Positions 62,071-64,000 of a stretch of DNA of 64,000 nucleotides are shown piece after piece; position 1 is the first letter of the stretch; every line of letters starts with the position of its first letter. The position numbers were made by a program, and so were the translations under genes. The stretch comes from Bacteroidales bacterium (GTDB lineage Bacteria; Bacteroidota; Bacteroidia; Bacteroidales; Tenuifilaceae). The notes under the pieces were generated by a model, which saw only the letters and a list, made by a program, of their open reading frames with translations, was not told the origin of the DNA and made no database searches. The stretch is taken from contig JAGPEQ010000001.1 of assembly GCA_018056955.1 (NCBI GenBank), forward strand, positions 1,773 through 65,772, in the 5' to 3' direction.

Positions 62071-63168
62071 TTAGAGCGAGTTCAGATTATTCAAAAAGTT
62101 TGTAGAATCATAATCCGGATTGAAACTCGGATTTTTAACGGTTTCACCAGTTACATAGTTAACATAACCCTTGATGTACTGGGTTGGAAGAGTGTACCTA
62201 TATTCCTCAGCCTCATCGTCAAATTCCGGGGCAGTGTCGCACAATATATTTTCGATATAGGTATTAATACCCTTGCTACGAATTAGCTGTGCATACTTAT
62301 CAAAAATATTTCTCGAAATCCCTATAACCACTATAAAATTCCCGTAGGGTTTATAAATGTTATGCTTATAAAGAAAGTCGAGCTTGTCATCAATAATTTG
62401 TTCTGCTGAATTATGGAACGATTCAATATACTTGAAACCAGTTTTAAGAATTGAATCAACTACCTGCTTTTCACGGGTATAATGAATAAAGAAATAATAG
62501 TTTTCGCCAAGGTAAGTGCCATCGAAAATAAATTTTAGCACTACTTCTTCAAATGTTTGTGTGGTACGGGTTGGTATTTCAAATCGAATTAGCTTATCGA
62601 GCTGGGTATCAAATAGCGAGTAGAATTCCTTAGGGCTGTCGGGGTTGCTCCTGTTTAGGTAGAATAAAAGCATGCCCGGAATTTGGTACCGAAGAATTGT
62701 TATTGCCTTCTCAGCACTACTCGACGATATGTACTCATTATTAATCAGGTAGTTCCATTGTGGTTTGCATAACCGCTCAAGAAGTGTAACAATTAGCTGC
62801 GAGGTGTCCCTTTTCTTTTCAATCTTATTGATTTTTTCAAGGAAAAAAACATCGAAAATGCTGGGGTACTCCAAAAAGTATCCCACATAGCTTTTAATTA
62901 TGGCTTTAAGCTTTTCAGGCCCATCGGGCAGGTTTCGGGTTTTTTCATCAACATACTCCTGACACTCCTCCGCAAAGTCGTTTATGCACTCGTTGATTAC
63001 ATCGGTAACATCCTTAAAGTAGTTATATAGGGTTGCATAGGAGTAGCCAGCCTGGTCGGCTATGTTACGAACGCTCATACTATCGATGCCCTCCCCCTTA
63101 AGGATTTCCTTAGCCGCTTCGATGAAGTAGCCACGCATCCGCTTCTCTTTAAGGAGTTTATTACGCAT
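62071..63168 (-). CDS. TetR-family regulator with a ~160-residue C-terminal extension
   Basis: This 365-residue protein is much longer than the usual ~200. Residues 10-57 are a TetR helix-turn-helix (I-A-D-Q-A-G-Y-S-Y-A-T-L-Y-N-Y-F). Residues about 60-200 are a helical ligand-binding domain. The extension (about 205-365) is alpha/beta: F-F-I-H-Y-T-R-E-K (H229-Y-T), S-I-L-K-T-G-F-K, P-Y-G-N-F-I-V-V-I-G-I and L-P-T-Q-Y-I-K-G-Y-V. The H-x-T / Y / P-x-x-Y-I order recalls ADP-ribosyltransferase-like folds, but that is only a resemblance. Two 13-bp palindromes lie 28-59 bp upstream of its start. It is divergent from the glycyl-radical activase gene. Confidence 0.85.
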   Translation of the reverse strand: MRNKLLKEKRMRGYFIEAAKEILKGEGIDSMSVRNIADQAGYSYATLYNYFKDVTDVINECINDFAEECQEYVDEKTRNLPDGPEKLKAIIKSYVGYFLEYPSIFDVFFLEKINKIEKKRDTSQLIVTLLERLCKPQWNYLINNEYISSSSAEKAITILRYQIPGMLLFYLNRSNPDSPKEFYSLFDTQLDKLIRFEIPTRTTQTFEEVVLKFIFDGTYLGENYYFFIHYTREKQVVDSILKTGFKYIESFHNSAEQIIDDKLDFLYKHNIYKPYGNFIVVIGISRNIFDKYAQLIRSKGINTYIENILCDTAPEFDDEAEEYRYTLPTQYIKGYVNYVTGETVKNPSFNPDYDSTNFLNNLNSL

Positions 63169-63196
63169 CGATTTACTGAATTTTGTACAAATATAA

Positions 63197-63227
63197 TTAA
63201 CGCTGTTAATTTATTTAACAATGTTAA
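63197..63227. promoter_or_regulatory. Candidate TetR operator pair
   Basis: TTAACGCTGTTAA (63197-63209, one mismatch) and TTAACAATGTTAA (63215-63227, perfect around the central base) have centres 18 bp apart. They lie between the TetR start and the activase side, as expected for autoregulation and control of the divergent gene. Confidence 0.6.
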
Positions 63228-63313
63228 CTAAAAAAGATCAAACAAATACTATTTTTCCCTAAAAGTAAAGTTTCAGAAGCTTTCTTTTTAATTAAGTTTT
63301 GAAGAAAAATACT

Positions 63314-63541
63314 TTATGTTGATTCTCCAAAAAGCTTAAATACTTCAGCGATAAAACATTTATTGCATAAGGTAGAATCTGTAAACTGACTTTTCTCATT
63401 GCATTTCGGTGTAAAAAAACTTATTTTTGTTTGGAAATGATTAGGTAGCTCACATGAGCAGCAAACCGCTACATACGCTTTACCACAACAACGGCAAGGG
63501 TCTTTTTGCCTGCTGGATTTGCTGATTTTCCTTTTTCCAAT
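63314..63541 (-). CDS. Possible cysteine-rich mini-protein (zinc-ribbon-like)
   Basis: This minus-strand frame of about 75 codons contains nine cysteines in paired clusters: P-C-R-C-C-G-K, V-C-C-S-C-E, P-K-C-N-E and L-C-N-K-C. Such spacing is unlikely by chance and would suit one or two metal sites. The frame has no ATG, GTG or TTG after its upstream stop (63551-63553). Initiation would have to be at ATT 63541 or similar, or a one-base shift from TTG 63540. It may be an unusual start, a frameshift remnant or noise. It lies upstream of the TetR gene on the same strand. Confidence 0.4.
   Translation of the reverse strand: MGKRKISKSSRQKDPCRCCGKAYVAVCCSCELPNHFQTKISFFTPKCNEKSQFTDSTLCNKCFIAEVFKLFGEST
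63399..63429 (+). promoter_or_regulatory. Possible promoter towards the glycyl-radical activase gene
   Basis: TTG (63399-63401), 20 nt and TATTTTTG (63422-63429) fit the Bacteroidota pattern but lie about 180 bp before ATG 63609. The region overlaps the cysteine-rich frame on the other strand, so only one of the two may be real. Confidence 0.35.
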
Positions 63542-63608
63542 ATCTATTTTTCAAAAGGATTAGAACGCTAATCCCTTTAGTTGACATTCAATCATTTAAT
63601 TTTTTCAA

Positions 63609-64000
63609 ATGGAAAAAGGGTTAATTTTTGATATTCGACATTTTTCGGTTCACGACGGTCCTGGAATTAGAACTACTGTTTTCCTTAAGGGTTGTCCACT
63701 GCGCTGTGTTTGGTGCCACAACCCCGAAAGTCAAAAATATGAACCGGAAAAGGTTCAACGAACAACCAAACTCGATGGTAAGGAATACAACTCATCCGAA
63801 ACTATTGGTAGTTACATGACTGCCGAAGAGGTTTTTGACCAAGTAAAAACTCACATCCCAATATTCGACGAATCGGGGGGAGGGGTAACTTTCTCAGGTG
63901 GCGAACCGCTAATGCAACCAAAGTTTTTACTAAATACCCTTAAGCTTTGCCGGGCAAACGATATTCACACAGCAGTTGACACCTGTGGCTTTGCATTGCA
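63609..64000 (+). CDS. Glycyl-radical enzyme activating protein (radical SAM), N-terminal part
   Basis: The gene runs off the right edge; 130 codons are visible. The start M-E-K-G-L-I-F-D-I-R is followed by H-D-G-P-G-I-R-T-T-V-F-L-K-G-C and the radical-SAM cluster C-P-L-R-C-V-W-C. G-G-G-V-T-F-S-G-G-E-P-L (SAM-binding GGE motif) and A-V-D-T-C-G then follow. Activases of this kind place a glycyl radical on enzymes such as pyruvate formate-lyase or glycerol/choline lyases. No ferredoxin-like cysteine insert is seen between W-C-H-N and the GGE motif, so it resembles the single-cluster PFL-activase form. The partner enzyme should lie beyond the window. Confidence 0.93.
   Translation, partial: MEKGLIFDIRHFSVHDGPGIRTTVFLKGCPLRCVWCHNPESQKYEPEKVQRTTKLDGKEYNSSETIGSYMTAEEVFDQVKTHIPIFDESGGGVTFSGGEPLMQPKFLLNTLKLCRANDIHTAVDTCGFAL

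Noticed and set aside
63399..63429. Promoter-like match upstream of the activase gene taken as certain
   Set aside because: It overlaps the cysteine-rich frame and is ~180 bp from the start; kept only as a low-confidence feature.

Overview
The window is a chromosomal segment of a Bacteroidota bacterium, most likely order Bacteroidales. Supporting features are SusC/SusD outer-membrane pairs, type IX secretion (T9SS) sorting domains, a PorZ-like protein, promoters of the form TAnnTTTG, few Shine-Dalgarno sites, a UpxY-type NusG paralogue and DUF2723 and DUF3108 proteins. Species cannot be fixed from the sequence. The left edge cuts a T9SS cargo gene and the right edge cuts a glycyl-radical-enzyme activase gene. 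No rRNA, tRNA, CRISPR array, prophage or intact insertion sequence was seen.

Layout. 1-4.0 kb: end of a secreted T9SS protein and a large PAS hybrid histidine kinase. 4.3-4.6 kb: a decayed AbiEii-type nucleotidyltransferase. 4.6-17.5 kb: a glycan-utilisation locus (PUL). On the minus strand it runs GH3, SusC, SusD, a surface glycan-binding lipoprotein, GH30 and GH30. Divergent from it are a NUDIX-type regulator and a 90-residue SemiSWEET sugar transporter. The gene set resembles fungal beta-1,6-glucan loci of Bacteroides. The divergent promoter region carries two related 19-bp inverted repeats bracketing a well-spaced promoter, a plausible operator pair.

18-23.7 kb: a PLP-fold aminotransferase homologue that has lost its PLP-binding residues, then uspA, rdgB, porZ and recO. 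23.8-30.4 kb: a signalling group with an adenylate-cyclase/HD-phosphohydrolase fusion, a second UspA protein, a Cache-HAMP-GAF-PAS sensor with no output domain, and dGTPase. 30.4-45.7 kb: housekeeping and envelope genes: prenyl synthase, ArsR regulator, CvpA, TyrS, a Wzz/O-antigen-ligase pair, SpoIIE phosphatase, EF-P, DUF3108, TsaB, HlyD adaptor, TolC, an LpxH-like phosphoesterase, UpxY and PepE.

45.7-56.2 kb: a TPR membrane protein with a degenerate SpoIIE-like tail, then a repeat-rich 1-kb intergenic block with strongly folding palindromes. After these come two T9SS-exported nucleases, 5-formyl-THF cyclo-ligase, a gluzincin-propeller-barrel outer-membrane protein and a SUI1 factor. 56.4-64 kb: a DUF2723 membrane protein, F-ATPase beta and epsilon subunits, a secreted alpha/beta hydrolase, and a TetR regulator with a long unassigned C-terminal domain. 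Last are a possible cysteine-rich mini-protein and the truncated activase.

Most novel candidates: the PLP pseudoenzyme, the TetR fusion with its twin operators, the cyclase-HD fusion beside an output-less sensor, the gluzincin-propeller-barrel protein, and the folded intergenic element near 48.1 kb. No wholly new multi-gene defence or biosynthetic system could be demonstrated.
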